Source: Janthinobacterium lividum PAMC 25724 (GTDB lineage Bacteria; Pseudomonadota; Gammaproteobacteria; Burkholderiales; Burkholderiaceae_D). Taken from it: a DNA stretch of 35,937 nucleotides. The stretch spans positions 1 to 35,937 of the forward strand of contig AHHB01000043.1 in NCBI GenBank assembly GCA_000242815.2. The letters are read 5' to 3'. A program made the translations under genes and the position numbers. The notes below the pieces were generated by a model that was not told the origin of the DNA, searched no databases, and saw only the letters and a list, made by a program, of their open reading frames with translations. The number at the start of each line of letters is the position of its first letter. Position 1 is the first letter of the stretch. This document shows positions 7,615-15,675 of the stretch, piece after piece.

Positions 7615-8850
7615 TTGTTTATACAAAACCAACTCAAGTCCTGGATCGCCAGCATCGGCAGCAAGACCGCCTTGCCGCTGCGCATAGAATTGTGGAATGG
7701 CCAGCATGTTGATCTGTCCAGCGAAACGCCGCGCGTCACGATTCGGCTGCCGACCGTCGCCTCGGCCCGCTATCTGCTGAACCCGTCGCTGGCCAATCTG
7801 GGCTCGGCCTATGTGGAAGGCAATATCGAAGTCATGGGCAAGGCGCAGGACATGATTTCCATCTGCAATGCGCTGGCGCGCCATACCCTGAAAGCGCAAG
7901 GCAAGCTGGCGCGCATCGTGCGCAGCTTCAGGCACGACAAGCGCCAAGATGCCGAGGCCATCCGCTACCACTACGATGTATCGAATGGCTTCTACCAGCA
8001 ATTCCTCGACCCCGCCCTCGTGTATTCCTGCGCCTATTTCGAACACGGCGATGAAACCCTGGCGCAGGCGCAAGTCAAGAAGATCGAGCATATCCTGAAG
8101 AAAATCCAGCTGCAGCCGGGCCAGAGCCTGCTCGACATCGGCTGCGGCTGGGGCGCGCTGGTGATTCGCGCTGCGCAGCAATATGGCGCCCGCTGCGTGG
8201 GCGTGACGCTGTCGGAAAACCAGTACGCGCTGGCGCGCGAGCGCGTGGCGGCGGCGGGCCTGGCGCACCTGATAGACATCCGCCTGCAAGACTACCGCGA
8301 CGTCACGGGTCAGTTCGACCGCATCAGCAGCGTGGGCATGTTCGAGCACGTGGGCCTCAAACACTTAGCCGACTACTTTGCCATCATCAACAAGCTGCTG
8401 GCGCCCGATGGCATGGCGATGAATCACGGCATCACTTCCACCGACCCGGAAAATGGGGAAACGCCATACGGCGGTGGCGAATTCATCGAAAAGTATGTGT
8501 TTCCATACGGTGAGCTGGCGCACATCGGCAATGTGCTCAACACCATGCAGCAGGGAGGGCTGGAAGTGCTGGACGTGGAAAACCTGCGCCGCCACTATGC
8601 GCGTACCTGCGCCCTGTGGACGGAGAATTTCGAAGCCAACGCCGAACAGATCCGCCTGTTGGCGGGCGAGCGGCGCTTCCGCATCTGGCATGTCTACCTG
8701 GCTGGCTGCGCCTATGCCTTCGAGCAAGATTTGATCAGCCTGTACCAGATCGTTTGCGTGAAGGCGGGACGGCATTCCTCCAGCCTGCCCTGGTCGCGCC
8801 ACTACATGTATGCGCAGGATGCCAGGCTGGCACGCGTGTTCGCGCCCTGA
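7615..8850 (+). CDS. cfa: Cyclopropane-fatty-acyl-phospholipid synthase
   Basis: A SAM-dependent methyltransferase that adds a methylene bridge across cis double bonds of membrane phospholipid acyl chains, usually at stationary phase or under acid stress. With the chosen start it is 411 residues. There is an N-terminal lipid-binding domain (1 to about 110), then YHYDVSN (119-125), YSCAYF (137-142) and the SAM loop LLDIGCGWG (172-180). MFEHVG, a GITS..PENGETPYGGGEFIEKYVFP stretch and a C-terminal WHVYLAGCAYAFEQ with SLPWSRHYMY follow. The start is TTG at 7615 because a perfect GGAGG (7605-7609) sits five bases before it; the alternative TTG at 7603 would overlap its own Shine-Dalgarno. A poor start codon behind a strong hairpin suggests limited translation. 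Confidence 0.93.
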   Translation: MFIQNQLKSWIASIGSKTALPLRIELWNGQHVDLSSETPRVTIRLPTVASARYLLNPSLANLGSAYVEGNIEVMGKAQDMISICNALARHTLKAQGKLARIVRSFRHDKRQDAEAIRYHYDVSNGFYQQFLDPALVYSCAYFEHGDETLAQAQVKKIEHILKKIQLQPGQSLLDIGCGWGALVIRAAQQYGARCVGVTLSENQYALARERVAAAGLAHLIDIRLQDYRDVTGQFDRISSVGMFEHVGLKHLADYFAIINKLLAPDGMAMNHGITSTDPENGETPYGGGEFIEKYVFPYGELAHIGNVLNTMQQGGLEVLDVENLRRHYARTCALWTENFEANAEQIRLLAGERRFRIWHVYLAGCAYAFEQDLISLYQIVCVKAGRHSSSLPWSRHYMYAQDARLARVFAP

Positions 8851-8894
8851 CAGGCGCACCACTTGCGCCGCAAATGAGGGCATACTGGCCACGC

Positions 8895-8925
8895 TTGCAC
8901 TGGCATCGCCGATCTTTGGCATAAT
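8895..8925 (+). promoter_or_regulatory. Candidate sigma-70 promoter of the flavin reductase gene
   Basis: TTGCAC (8895-8900) and CATAAT (8920-8925) lie 19 bases apart, 24 bases before the start codon. The -10 box is good (five of six) and the spacer is slightly long. Confidence 0.35.
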
Positions 8926-8948
8926 GTCAGCAAATAGACAGGTCAACC

Positions 8949-9455
8949 ATGAACACTAGCTTTCCCCGCGCACCCGCGCAAGAATTCGATACGGCACATT
9001 TCCGCCAGGCGCTGTCACAGTTTGCCACCGGCGTGACGGTCATTACGACGCGTCTGGCCGATGGCAGTTTTCGCGGCTTGACGGCCAGCTCCTTCAATTC
9101 CGTCTCGCTGTCGCCGCCCCTGGTGCTGTGGAGCCTGGGCTGCGAGGCGAACAGCATGCCCATCTTCAGCGGCAACTCGCATTACGTCATCAATGTGCTG
9201 AGCGCCGACCAGGCGGAACTGGCTATGCGCTTTTCACGGCGCACGCCGAATCCCTTCGACGACGTCGAATATGAACTGTCGCGCACGGGCCTGCCCATCC
9301 TGAAAGGTGTGTCGGCCTGGTTCGAATGCCACAACCGCAGCCGTTATCCGGAAGGCGACCACGTCATTTTCGTGGGCGAAGTGGAACAATGCGCATTTGC
9401 CGCGCAGTCGCCCTTGATCTATCACAATGGAAAGTTCAATACACCGCCAGCCTGA
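8949..9455 (+). CDS. Flavin reductase-like protein (HpaC-type, FMN-binding split barrel)
   Basis: 168 residues, a typical length for NAD(P)H:flavin oxidoreductases of the flavin reductase-like domain family. Recognisable elements are FRQALSQFATGVTVITT at the N-terminus, GLTASSFNSVSLSPPLVLWSL (flavin phosphate loop), INVLSADQAELAMRFS, and a C-terminal GDHVIFVGEVEQC with YHNGKF. These proteins supply reduced FMN/FAD to a two-component monooxygenase, but no monooxygenase is encoded nearby, so the partner is unknown. The start has a weak CAGGT Shine-Dalgarno. It ends at a bidirectional terminator shared with ompW. Confidence 0.88.
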   Translation: MNTSFPRAPAQEFDTAHFRQALSQFATGVTVITTRLADGSFRGLTASSFNSVSLSPPLVLWSLGCEANSMPIFSGNSHYVINVLSADQAELAMRFSRRTPNPFDDVEYELSRTGLPILKGVSAWFECHNRSRYPEGDHVIFVGEVEQCAFAAQSPLIYHNGKFNTPPA

Positions 9456-9465
9456 GCAGCGGAAC

Positions 9466-9498
9466 AAAAAAAATCCGCCGAGGCGGATTTTTTGTTTT
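9466..9498. terminator. Bidirectional intrinsic terminator (flavin reductase / ompW)
   Basis: An A-run leads into TCCGC, loop CGAG, GCGGA and a T-run (stem AAAAAATCCGC / GCGGATTTTTT). It is a textbook intrinsic terminator on both strands, placed between the convergent genes. The last T's run into the stop codon of ompW. Confidence 0.85.
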
Positions 9499-10183
9499 AC
9501 AGGGTAAAGTTGTACCCGATGCTGATACTCACGGCAACCGGGTCAAGCTTGATGTCCTGCGTCTGCCCCGTCGAGAATTTCGCCTTGGTTTTGAGGTAAG
9601 TCTTGACCACGGCCACGTCGGCAAACCAGCGCTCGTTGAAAGCGAGCGTGCTGCCGATCACCAGGCTGCCAGTCAACTTGTTGTCCATGCGATAGGTCAC
9701 TGGTTTTCCACCCGGATCGAGCAAGGCCGTCATCTGGCCCGAGCCTGTTTCTTTTTGGAAATATGCATACGTCAAGCCCGCGCCCACGTAGGGGCGGATC
9801 ATCGCATTGGGCTGGAAGAAACGGTACTGGATGAAGGCCGTCGGCGGCAACACTTCCGACGTCCCCAGCTTGCCCGTACCTTTGATCGAACCATCGCCCA
9901 TCAGGTCATGCTTGTAGGGCACGCCCAGGATCATTTCAGCGGAAATATTGTCCGTGAGCATGTAGGCAAAGGTCAGGATAGGCTTGGTATCGGCCTTGAC
10001 GTCGGCCTTGGTGCCCGGCAGTGCCGGTGCAGAAATGTCACCACTATCGACATGTGGCGTGATCTTGTTGATGCCAGCCTTGGCCATCCAGGTGCCTGCA
10101 CTTTGCGCCGAAGCACCCGTCGCCATGGCCATCGCGGCGGCGGCGGCCAGCACGCGTACAGCGGTATTGAAACGATTGTTCAT
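9497..10183 (-). CDS. ompW: OmpW family outer-membrane beta-barrel protein
   Basis: 228 residues with a clear signal peptide (1-26, ending GASAQ) and alternating hydrophobic beta-strands. OmpW hallmarks are WMAKAGINKITP at the mature start, a run like LTFAYMLTDNISAEMILGVPYKHD, LPPTAFIQYRF, RPYVGAGLTYAYF, NERWFADVAVVKTYLKTKAKF and a C-terminal DPVAVSISIGYNF. Members form small eight-stranded outer-membrane barrels proposed to pass hydrophobic molecules. AGGAGA lies seven bases before the ATG. A perfect 11-bp palindrome (10207-10231) lies just upstream of the Shine-Dalgarno and may govern expression. Confidence 0.92.
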   Translation of the reverse strand: MNNRFNTAVRVLAAAAAMAMATGASAQSAGTWMAKAGINKITPHVDSGDISAPALPGTKADVKADTKPILTFAYMLTDNISAEMILGVPYKHDLMGDGSIKGTGKLGTSEVLPPTAFIQYRFFQPNAMIRPYVGAGLTYAYFQKETGSGQMTALLDPGGKPVTYRMDNKLTGSLVIGSTLAFNERWFADVAVVKTYLKTKAKFSTGQTQDIKLDPVAVSISIGYNFTL

Positions 10184-10206
10184 CTTGTCTCCTGATCATT
10201 ATGTGC

Positions 10207-10231
10207 GGATAGCTGAGCATCTCAGCTATCC
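10207..10231. promoter_or_regulatory. Perfect 11-bp palindrome upstream of ompW
   Basis: GGATAGCTGAG, three bases CAT, then CTCAGCTATCC. It ends 24 bases before the ompW start and lies 58 bases past the GDSL lipoprotein stop on the same strand. It has no T-run. It could be an operator, a stem in the ompW leader, or a factor-dependent terminator of the upstream gene. Confidence 0.5.
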
Positions 10232-10289
10232 AGTCTTGTCACTGGCAGCGCCAGCCACGCCGCGCGGACGCAGCCGACACGGCCATTCT

Positions 10290-11672
10290 TTACAGCCAGC
10301 CCCGCACGACCATGTCCTTGGCCACATAACGCGCCAGCAACAGGTTATTGAACGGCGTAGGGTGCACATCGTCGGCATACGAGTAATGGCTGACGTCGCC
10401 CGCTTTCAGGTTCGTGCCATTGCAGGCCAGCGAGCTTTCCAGGAAATTCTTCGCCGGCGTCAGGTCGCACGCCGTCTCGCGGACGTTGGTCAAGCCATAC
10501 GGGCCGGGATTGGTGCCCTGGTCATTGCTGACTTTAAACACATCGACCAGCAAGACTTTCGCATTGCCGCCCAGACCGGTGCTGAGTTCGCCATTGAAGG
10601 CGCTGACCATGGCATTGATGAGCGCCTTGGTATTGGCATCCTTGCTCAAGCCCGATGGCGTGCCAGCCACGTCAGGCAGGTTATTGAGCACCACATAGTT
10701 GGCGCCCTTGGCGATGATCTGCTCTTTCACCAGCACCACCAGATCGCTACCCGCTTTTTTCAATGCAGCAATCAGCAACGGCCCCTGGGCGGCAGCGTAA
10801 TCGGCACCGGCCTTGGCGCCGGCAGCATTGCCCGTCACCGTCGCATCGGCTTGTGCCTTGGCGGCGGCAGCGGCGGCCAGCGATGGGGCATTCGTATTGC
10901 CGGCCACAACGGCCGCTTGCACGGCGGCACCGACGATGGTCGTCGATGTCGCACCAGGCGCAGCGCTGGCCGCTTTGATGGCGGCACCGATGTCAACAGC
11001 GGCCGTGGCAGGATTGGTGGCGCCGGCCGCCAGGGCCAGTGCCAGGTTGGTAGCGAAGGCTTGTGCGCCCGCAGCCGCGCCTGCGGCCGCACCAGCGGCC
11101 TTCGCCCCTGCCTGCAATACGCCGAGCTGGTACAGCACGTCGTTACCACCGGCCATCACGAAAACGGCTTCCGTGCCGCTGAACTTGCCACCGGAAACAG
11201 CCAGGTGATTCTCGATCTGCTTCACCACGGGCACGGTCAGGGCACCCAGCGTGCTGCCTGTCAACTTATTGTTCGGGCCAACCGGGTTCGTCACGCGCGA
11301 ACCGCCCATCGCATAGCCAAAGCAGCCGGCATGCTTGACGCGCGGGGCAGCCAGTGTCGGTATGCTGCTTTCCAGCCCCGTTTCGGCAGCGCATGGTGCC
11401 GGCAAGCCCAATTGCGCGGCCAGGTGCTCGGTCCAGTTCTTGCCCGTCAATTCGGGATTGATCTTGGTATTGTCACCATTGATGGTGAATTTGCCGCCAC
11501 CGGCGGCGGCCACGCCTGCAACGGCATACGAACCGACGTCGGACAGGCTGTCGCCGAACGACACCTGCGCCGTGTATTTGACTTTCAAGGTTTGATCACC
11601 GCCGGTGGCGCCACCGCAACCTGCCAGGATAGCCGCAGCCAGCACGGCCAACGCGAATTTTGTTTGATGCAT
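10290..11672 (-). CDS. GDSL/SGNH-type hydrolase lipoprotein with Ala/Gly-rich insertion
   Basis: 460 residues. The N-terminus is a lipoprotein signal with lipobox ILAGC (Cys19), so the protein is probably anchored in the outer membrane. Block I is SFGDSLSDVG with nucleophile Ser42; block II contains GGSR near 123-126; block III is AGGNDV (175-178); block V is DDVHPT with Asp434 and His437. This is a complete SGNH esterase/lipase set, as in phospholipase and thermolabile-hemolysin relatives. Between blocks III and V, residues about 187-297 are strongly Ala/Gly-rich and helix-like, which is unusual for the fold. Substrate is unknown; an acyl ester or lipid is likely. A strong GAGGAGA Shine-Dalgarno precedes the ATG. 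ompW lies downstream, 106 bases away. Confidence 0.88.
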   Translation of the reverse strand: MHQTKFALAVLAAAILAGCGGATGGDQTLKVKYTAQVSFGDSLSDVGSYAVAGVAAAGGGKFTINGDNTKINPELTGKNWTEHLAAQLGLPAPCAAETGLESSIPTLAAPRVKHAGCFGYAMGGSRVTNPVGPNNKLTGSTLGALTVPVVKQIENHLAVSGGKFSGTEAVFVMAGGNDVLYQLGVLQAGAKAAGAAAGAAAGAQAFATNLALALAAGATNPATAAVDIGAAIKAASAAPGATSTTIVGAAVQAAVVAGNTNAPSLAAAAAAKAQADATVTGNAAGAKAGADYAAAQGPLLIAALKKAGSDLVVLVKEQIIAKGANYVVLNNLPDVAGTPSGLSKDANTKALINAMVSAFNGELSTGLGGNAKVLLVDVFKVSNDQGTNPGPYGLTNVRETACDLTPAKNFLESSLACNGTNLKAGDVSHYSYADDVHPTPFNNLLLARYVAKDMVVRGWL

Positions 11673-11890
11673 TTTGTCTCCTCGGTCTTTTTTCTGGTTT
11701 CTAAACGAACGGGCGTGCTATTCGCTACCCAGCTAATATGCCATCGTTCTTCAGGCTTGTATAGAAAATATGTTATAAAAATCAACGAAATAACAACACT
11801 GCCAGCGCCCTGGCACGACAGGGCACGCGCCTGAATTATGGAGGATTTAAGATGTTTTGTGGCAAGCATCTCTATTGCGCTGCATCAAGA

Positions 11891-11912
11891 AAAAGCCCCT
11901 TGCGGGGCTTTT
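11891..11912. terminator. Intrinsic terminator after sua5
   Basis: AAAAGCCCC, loop TTGC, GGGGCTTTT: a perfect 9-bp stem just past the sua5 stop codon. Read on the minus strand it ends in a T-run (TTTTTC), so it closes the long glycolysis/purine/sua5 cluster. The symmetric A/T flanks could also stop opposite transcription. Confidence 0.8.
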
Positions 11913-11914
11913 CA

Positions 11915-12943
11915 TTATGCGCACAGAAACTGCTGCAAGATACCGCTTGAGCCGAACGCGGCACGCCGCAATCGGTCATTCACACCCAACCACTCGGGGC
12001 CGGTGGGCGGTGCTTCGACGAGTATCAGCTCGGCGCCGACCTGGTCCATCGTGCGCAGCGAGGCATACAGCGCGTGTGCGTAATTTTCCGGGGTCGCGGC
12101 CAACAGCACGCTGGCGCTGGCCGGCGGCAGATCCGAGTAATGAATCAGGGCTACACGGCGCCCATCATTGAGCAAGCGGTTCAAGGTGGCGCGCACAGCG
12201 TCGCTATGCTGCATCGCAACAGGAGTGTGTGGCGCGTAGTGCGATTCCAGGGTACCCGAGGCACGCGGTGCGGCCGCATCGGCGATGGCCGGTGCGCGGC
12301 CTATGACGGCGGCGATCTGCGCGCTGCTGATATGGCCGGGACGCAACAGCACGGGACCGTGCGTGCGCAGGCGCGACAGGTCGACGATGGTCGACTCAAT
12401 GCCGACCTCGCTCTGGCCACCATCGAGGACCAGGCCCAGCAAGCCGCTGCCCAGTTCCGCCGGGAATTCATCGCGCACGTGCTGCGCCGTGGTGGGACTG
12501 ACATTGCCAAATTTGTTTGCCGACGGTGCCGCCAGGCCACCCTTGCCGCCCTTGAAGCTGCGTAGCAGGGCGATCGCCACCGGATGCGACGGGCAGCGCA
12601 GGCCTACCGTATCCTGGCCGCCAGAGACGGCATCGGGAATATGTGCGGCGCGCTTGACAATCAGGGTCAGCGGACCGGGCCAGAAGGCGGCCACCAGCTG
12701 TTCTGCTTCGACTGGGATGTCATCGGACCAGTGCCCCAAGTCGGCGCCAGGCGCCACGTGCACGATCACCGGGTGGTCCGATGGACGGCCCTTGGCTTCG
12801 TAAATGCGCGCCACGGCGACCGGGTTTTCCGCATCGGCGCCAAGACCGTACACGGTTTCCGTCGGGAACGCGACAAGGCCGCCCGCTTCCAGCACGTCAG
12901 CGGCCGTCGCGATGGCGGTCATATCGAAGTCTTGTGCAGGCAT
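11915..12943 (-). CDS. L-threonylcarbamoyladenylate synthase, long Sua5 type
   Basis: 342 residues from the chosen Met. The N-terminal YrdC domain (about 1-205) contains GGLVAFPTETVYGLGADA, YEAKGRPSDHPVIVHV, FWPGPLTLIV, PSHPVAIALL and the SANKFGNVSPTTAQHV motif. A linker and a C-terminal Sua5 domain (about 225-342, including RASGTLESHYAPHTP, VALIHYSD and NDRLRRAAFGSSG) follow. The enzyme makes threonylcarbamoyl-AMP from Thr, CO2 and ATP for t6A37 of ANN-decoding tRNAs. The frame is open 56 codons further upstream, but that part overlaps purK; the ATG at 12943 lies two bases past the purK stop, indicating translational coupling. It is the last gene of the cluster before a terminator. TcdA, which acts on t6A, is encoded at 5312-6172. 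Confidence 0.93.
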   Translation of the reverse strand: MPAQDFDMTAIATAADVLEAGGLVAFPTETVYGLGADAENPVAVARIYEAKGRPSDHPVIVHVAPGADLGHWSDDIPVEAEQLVAAFWPGPLTLIVKRAAHIPDAVSGGQDTVGLRCPSHPVAIALLRSFKGGKGGLAAPSANKFGNVSPTTAQHVRDEFPAELGSGLLGLVLDGGQSEVGIESTIVDLSRLRTHGPVLLRPGHISSAQIAAVIGRAPAIADAAAPRASGTLESHYAPHTPVAMQHSDAVRATLNRLLNDGRRVALIHYSDLPPASASVLLAATPENYAHALYASLRTMDQVGAELILVEAPPTGPEWLGVNDRLRRAAFGSSGILQQFLCA

Positions 12944-12945
12944 GC

Positions 12946-14142
12946 TCACGGTACGATTCCCAGGATCAGGCAAGCGTCGTGCAGGCGCTGCTGCGCCTGC
13001 GGCAAGCTGGCGGCGATGAAGGTCAGGTGCCCCATCTTGCGCCCAGGGCGCGGATCGTCCTTGCCATACAGGTGCAAACAGGCACCCGGCAACGCCAGTA
13101 CCTGATCCCACGCCGGTTCGCAGGCGACATCGCTGCCGGCAGCAAACCAGGCGTCACCGAGAATATTGAGCATCACGGCCGGCGAATGCTGGCGCACGTC
13201 GCCCAGCGGCAAGCGCGCCATGGCCCGCACCTGCTGCGCGAACTGGCTGGTGGCACAGGCATCCATCGTGTAATGGCCACTGTTATGCGGGCGTGGCGCC
13301 ATTTCATTGACGACCAGGCTGCCATCGTCGAGCACGAAAAATTCGATGCACAGCACGCCGACGTAGCCAAGTTCGGCAACCATGGCTTGCGCCGCCCGCT
13401 GCGCTTTGGCGGCGCAATCGTCCGATACGTTCGGGCCCGGCACGGTGGTAGTAAACAGCACGCCGTCGCGGTGCACGTTTTCGGCGATCGGATACACGAC
13501 TGACTGCCCGTCCACGCCGCGCGCCGTGAGTACCGACACTTCATAGGCCAGCGGCAGCATCTTTTCCAACAAGCAAGTTACCTCGCCCATTTCGGCAAAC
13601 GCGGCGCGCACCTCGTCGCGCGTGCGCACGCGGAACTGGCCCTTGCCGTCATAGCCCATGCGCACGGTTTTCAGTATGCCCGGCAGCAAATCGTCGACTA
13701 TGCGGTCGATATCGTGCTGCGTGGCAATCACCATGTGCGGCGCTGGCAGCACGCCCGATTTGGCTGCGCAGTCGACAAAGAAACGTTTTTCCGCGATACG
13801 GTCTTGCGCCACCGACACGCCATGCGCATTCGGCGCCACGAAGACGTGGCCAGCCAGACGCGACAGGCTGTCGGCCGGCACGTTTTCGAATTCGGTGGTC
13901 ACGGCCAGGCATTGCGCAGCGAGGGCGTCGAGACCGGCCGCATCGCTGTAACCGGCATTGATCAGGCGCTGCGCCACCTGCCCCGCAGGGCAAGCTTCAG
14001 ACGGTTCCAGCACGGCAACCTGATAACCCATGCCTTGTGCGGCCTGGGCAAACATGCGGCCGAGCTGGCCGCCACCCATCACACCCAGCCACGCCGGTGG
14101 ATTGGCGGCGGGCAACAATGGGGAAGTCGATTTACTATTCAT
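12946..14142 (-). CDS. purK: N5-carboxyaminoimidazole ribonucleotide synthase
   Basis: 398 residues with an ATP-grasp fold. PurK converts AIR, bicarbonate and ATP to N5-CAIR, the sixth step of purine synthesis. Visible features are [16 protein letters not shown] at the N-terminus, TTEFENVP (central domain), [10 protein letters not shown], the [13 protein letters not shown] glycine-rich ATP loop, [15 protein letters not shown], and [19 protein letters not shown] near the C-terminal third, which is diagnostic of PurK. The product feeds PurE, encoded immediately upstream in the same operon (15 bases away), as is usual. The Shine-Dalgarno is poor, so coupling to purE translation is plausible. Confidence 0.95.
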   Translation of the reverse strand: MNSKSTSPLLPAANPPAWLGVMGGGQLGRMFAQAAQGMGYQVAVLEPSEACPAGQVAQRLINAGYSDAAGLDALAAQCLAVTTEFENVPADSLSRLAGHVFVAPNAHGVSVAQDRIAEKRFFVDCAAKSGVLPAPHMVIATQHDIDRIVDDLLPGILKTVRMGYDGKGQFRVRTRDEVRAAFAEMGEVTCLLEKMLPLAYEVSVLTARGVDGQSVVYPIAENVHRDGVLFTTTVPGPNVSDDCAAKAQRAAQAMVAELGYVGVLCIEFFVLDDGSLVVNEMAPRPHNSGHYTMDACATSQFAQQVRAMARLPLGDVRQHSPAVMLNILGDAWFAAGSDVACEPAWDQVLALPGACLHLYGKDDPRPGRKMGHLTFIAASLPQAQQRLHDACLILGIVP

Positions 14143-14157
14143 TATTTTTCAAACACA

Positions 14158-14619
14158 TTAATCAGGCAAGACCATGGCCTTGGCGGCGGCCGTTTGCGTG
14201 GCACGGAAGGCTTCCAGCTGGTCAGCCAGGGCGTCGTCATTGGCGGCAAGCATGGCCACCGCCGTCAGTGCCGCATTTGCCGCGCCCGCTTCGCCGATGG
14301 CGAAAGTGGCCACCGGCACGCCCTTGGGCATTTGCAGGATGGATAGCATGGAATCTTCGCCGCGCAAGTATTTCGATGGCACGGGCACGCCCAGCACGGG
14401 CACGATGGTCATCGCCGCCACCATGCCAGGCAGGTGGGCGGCACCGCCGGCGCCGGCGATGATGGCACGCAAGCCGCGCGCGCGCGCGCTTTTCGCGTAC
14501 GCATACATTTCGTCGGGCATGCGGTGCGCGGAAATGACTTGCGCTTCGTATGGCACGCCAAACTGTTTCAGGATGGCAACCGCATTTTGCATCACGTCCC
14601 AGTCCGAGGACGAGCCCAT
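14158..14619 (-). CDS. purE: N5-CAIR mutase PurE, N-terminus lost to a one-base deletion
   Basis: The open frame gives 153 residues beginning [11 protein letters not shown]. It contains the PurE signatures [51 protein letters not shown] and GAANAAL. PurE rearranges N5-CAIR to CAIR. The family normally has about 14-16 residues before MGS. On the minus strand an ATG at 14663, one base past the purC stop, starts a frame coding [14 protein letters not shown], exactly the expected N-terminus; it then runs out of frame and stops after 23 codons. One extra base near 14620-14621 (restoring an Ile codon) would join the two. So the true gene is 14158-14663 with a one-base deletion, either a sequencing error or a real lesion. 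Translation from 14619 would lack the first beta-strand. Confidence 0.88.
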   Translation of the reverse strand: MGSSSDWDVMQNAVAILKQFGVPYEAQVISAHRMPDEMYAYAKSARARGLRAIIAGAGGAAHLPGMVAAMTIVPVLGVPVPSKYLRGEDSMLSILQMPKGVPVATFAIGEAGAANAALTAVAMLAANDDALADQLEAFRATQTAAAKAMVLPD

Positions 14620-14664
14620 GTGACGCCGACCAGCGGCTTGGCGTTCAACTTTTGCTCACTCATC

Positions 14665-15558
14665 TCAGGCCTTCAGCTTCTCGCCCGTCAGGCGTTCGAT
14701 AGCTTCGAAATACTTGGCCTGGGTTTTTTCGATGACGTCGGCCGGCAGCGCAGGCGCCGGCGCGGTCTTGCCCCATGTCAACGTTTCCAGGTAGTCGCGC
14801 ACGAACTGCTTGTCGAACGACGGCGGCGAGATGCCAGGCTGATAAGAATCGGCGGGCCAGAAGCGCGACGAATCGGCCGTCAGCACTTCATCCATCAAAT
14901 GCATGACGCCATTATCGTCGAGGCCGAATTCGAATTTGGTGTCGGCGATGATGATGCCGCGCGTGGCAGCGTACTCGGCGGCAGCCTGGTACAGGGCGAT
15001 GGCCACGTCACGCATCTTGGCGGCCAGGTCAGCGCCGATGCGCTGTTCCATGTCCGCAAAGCTGATATTTTCGTCATGCTCGCCCAGTTCGGCCTTGGCC
15101 GCCGGGGTGAAGATCGGCTGCGGCAGTTTTTCCGCCTGTTGCAGGCCCGCTGGCAGCGCGATACCGCAAATGCTGCCCGTGTCCTGGTAATCTTTCCAGC
15201 CCGAGCCGATGATGTAGCCGCGCACGACCGCCTCGACCATGATGGGTTTCAAGCGCTTGGCCACCACGGCGCGGCCCCTGACTTGCTCCACTTCCTCGGG
15301 CGCCACCACGGATTCAGGCGTCACGCCAGTGAGGTGGTTCGGCACGATGTGGCCCAGTTTTTCGAACCAGAAGTCGCTCATTTGGTTGAGCACCTTGCCC
15401 TTGCCGGGGATAGGCTCGTTCATGACGACATCGAAGGCCGACAGACGGTCCGTGGTGACGATCAGGATCTTGTCGTCGCCAACGGCGTAGTTGTCGCGGA
15501 CCTTGCCGTGGCCCAGCAATGGCAGGGAATGGATGGAAGTCTGATAGAGGCTGTTCAT
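14665..15558 (-). CDS. purC: Phosphoribosylaminoimidazole-succinocarboxamide synthase
   Basis: 297 residues. PurC joins CAIR and aspartate with ATP to form SAICAR, the step after PurE. Recognisable elements are [27 protein letters not shown] at the N-terminus, [30 protein letters not shown], an EHDENISF stretch, [15 protein letters not shown] and [15 protein letters not shown]. The length suits the longer bacterial and yeast-like form. It follows fba after a 117-base gap containing a possible hairpin, and its stop lies one base before the original purE start, so the two were translationally coupled. The Shine-Dalgarno is weak. Confidence 0.95.
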   Translation of the reverse strand: MNSLYQTSIHSLPLLGHGKVRDNYAVGDDKILIVTTDRLSAFDVVMNEPIPGKGKVLNQMSDFWFEKLGHIVPNHLTGVTPESVVAPEEVEQVRGRAVVAKRLKPIMVEAVVRGYIIGSGWKDYQDTGSICGIALPAGLQQAEKLPQPIFTPAAKAELGEHDENISFADMEQRIGADLAAKMRDVAIALYQAAAEYAATRGIIIADTKFEFGLDDNGVMHLMDEVLTADSSRFWPADSYQPGISPPSFDKQFVRDYLETLTWGKTAPAPALPADVIEKTQAKYFEAIERLTGEKLKA

Positions 15559-15586
15559 AGCGGGGGAATAGTTGGATGATACGAAA

Positions 15587-15611
15587 CCGGCAAGCAGGGG
15601 ATGCCTGCCGG
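15587..15611 (-). terminator. Imperfect hairpin between fba and purC
   Basis: CCGGCA ... TGCCGG with a competing inner GCAGG/CCTGC pairing, in the 117-base gap between fba and purC. On the minus strand it is followed by GTTTCG, so it would be at most a weak terminator or attenuator separating the glycolytic and purine parts of the cluster. Confidence 0.3.
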
Positions 15612-15675
15612 TCGAGAAAATCGGGCACCAGGACGCGCTGTATGCGCATGCCTGCTGCCCGTTCCAGATAGAATT

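Noticed and set aside
9984..11834. A 616-codon plus-strand open frame opposite the GDSL lipoprotein and ompW
   Set aside because: Shadow of the Ala/Gly-rich gene on the other strand in GC-rich DNA; no start signal and no recognisable domain.
14434..15579. Long plus-strand frame of 381 codons opposite purE and purC
   Set aside because: Antisense shadow; the minus-strand genes have full family motifs, and the translation is His/Arg/Gly-rich without domains.
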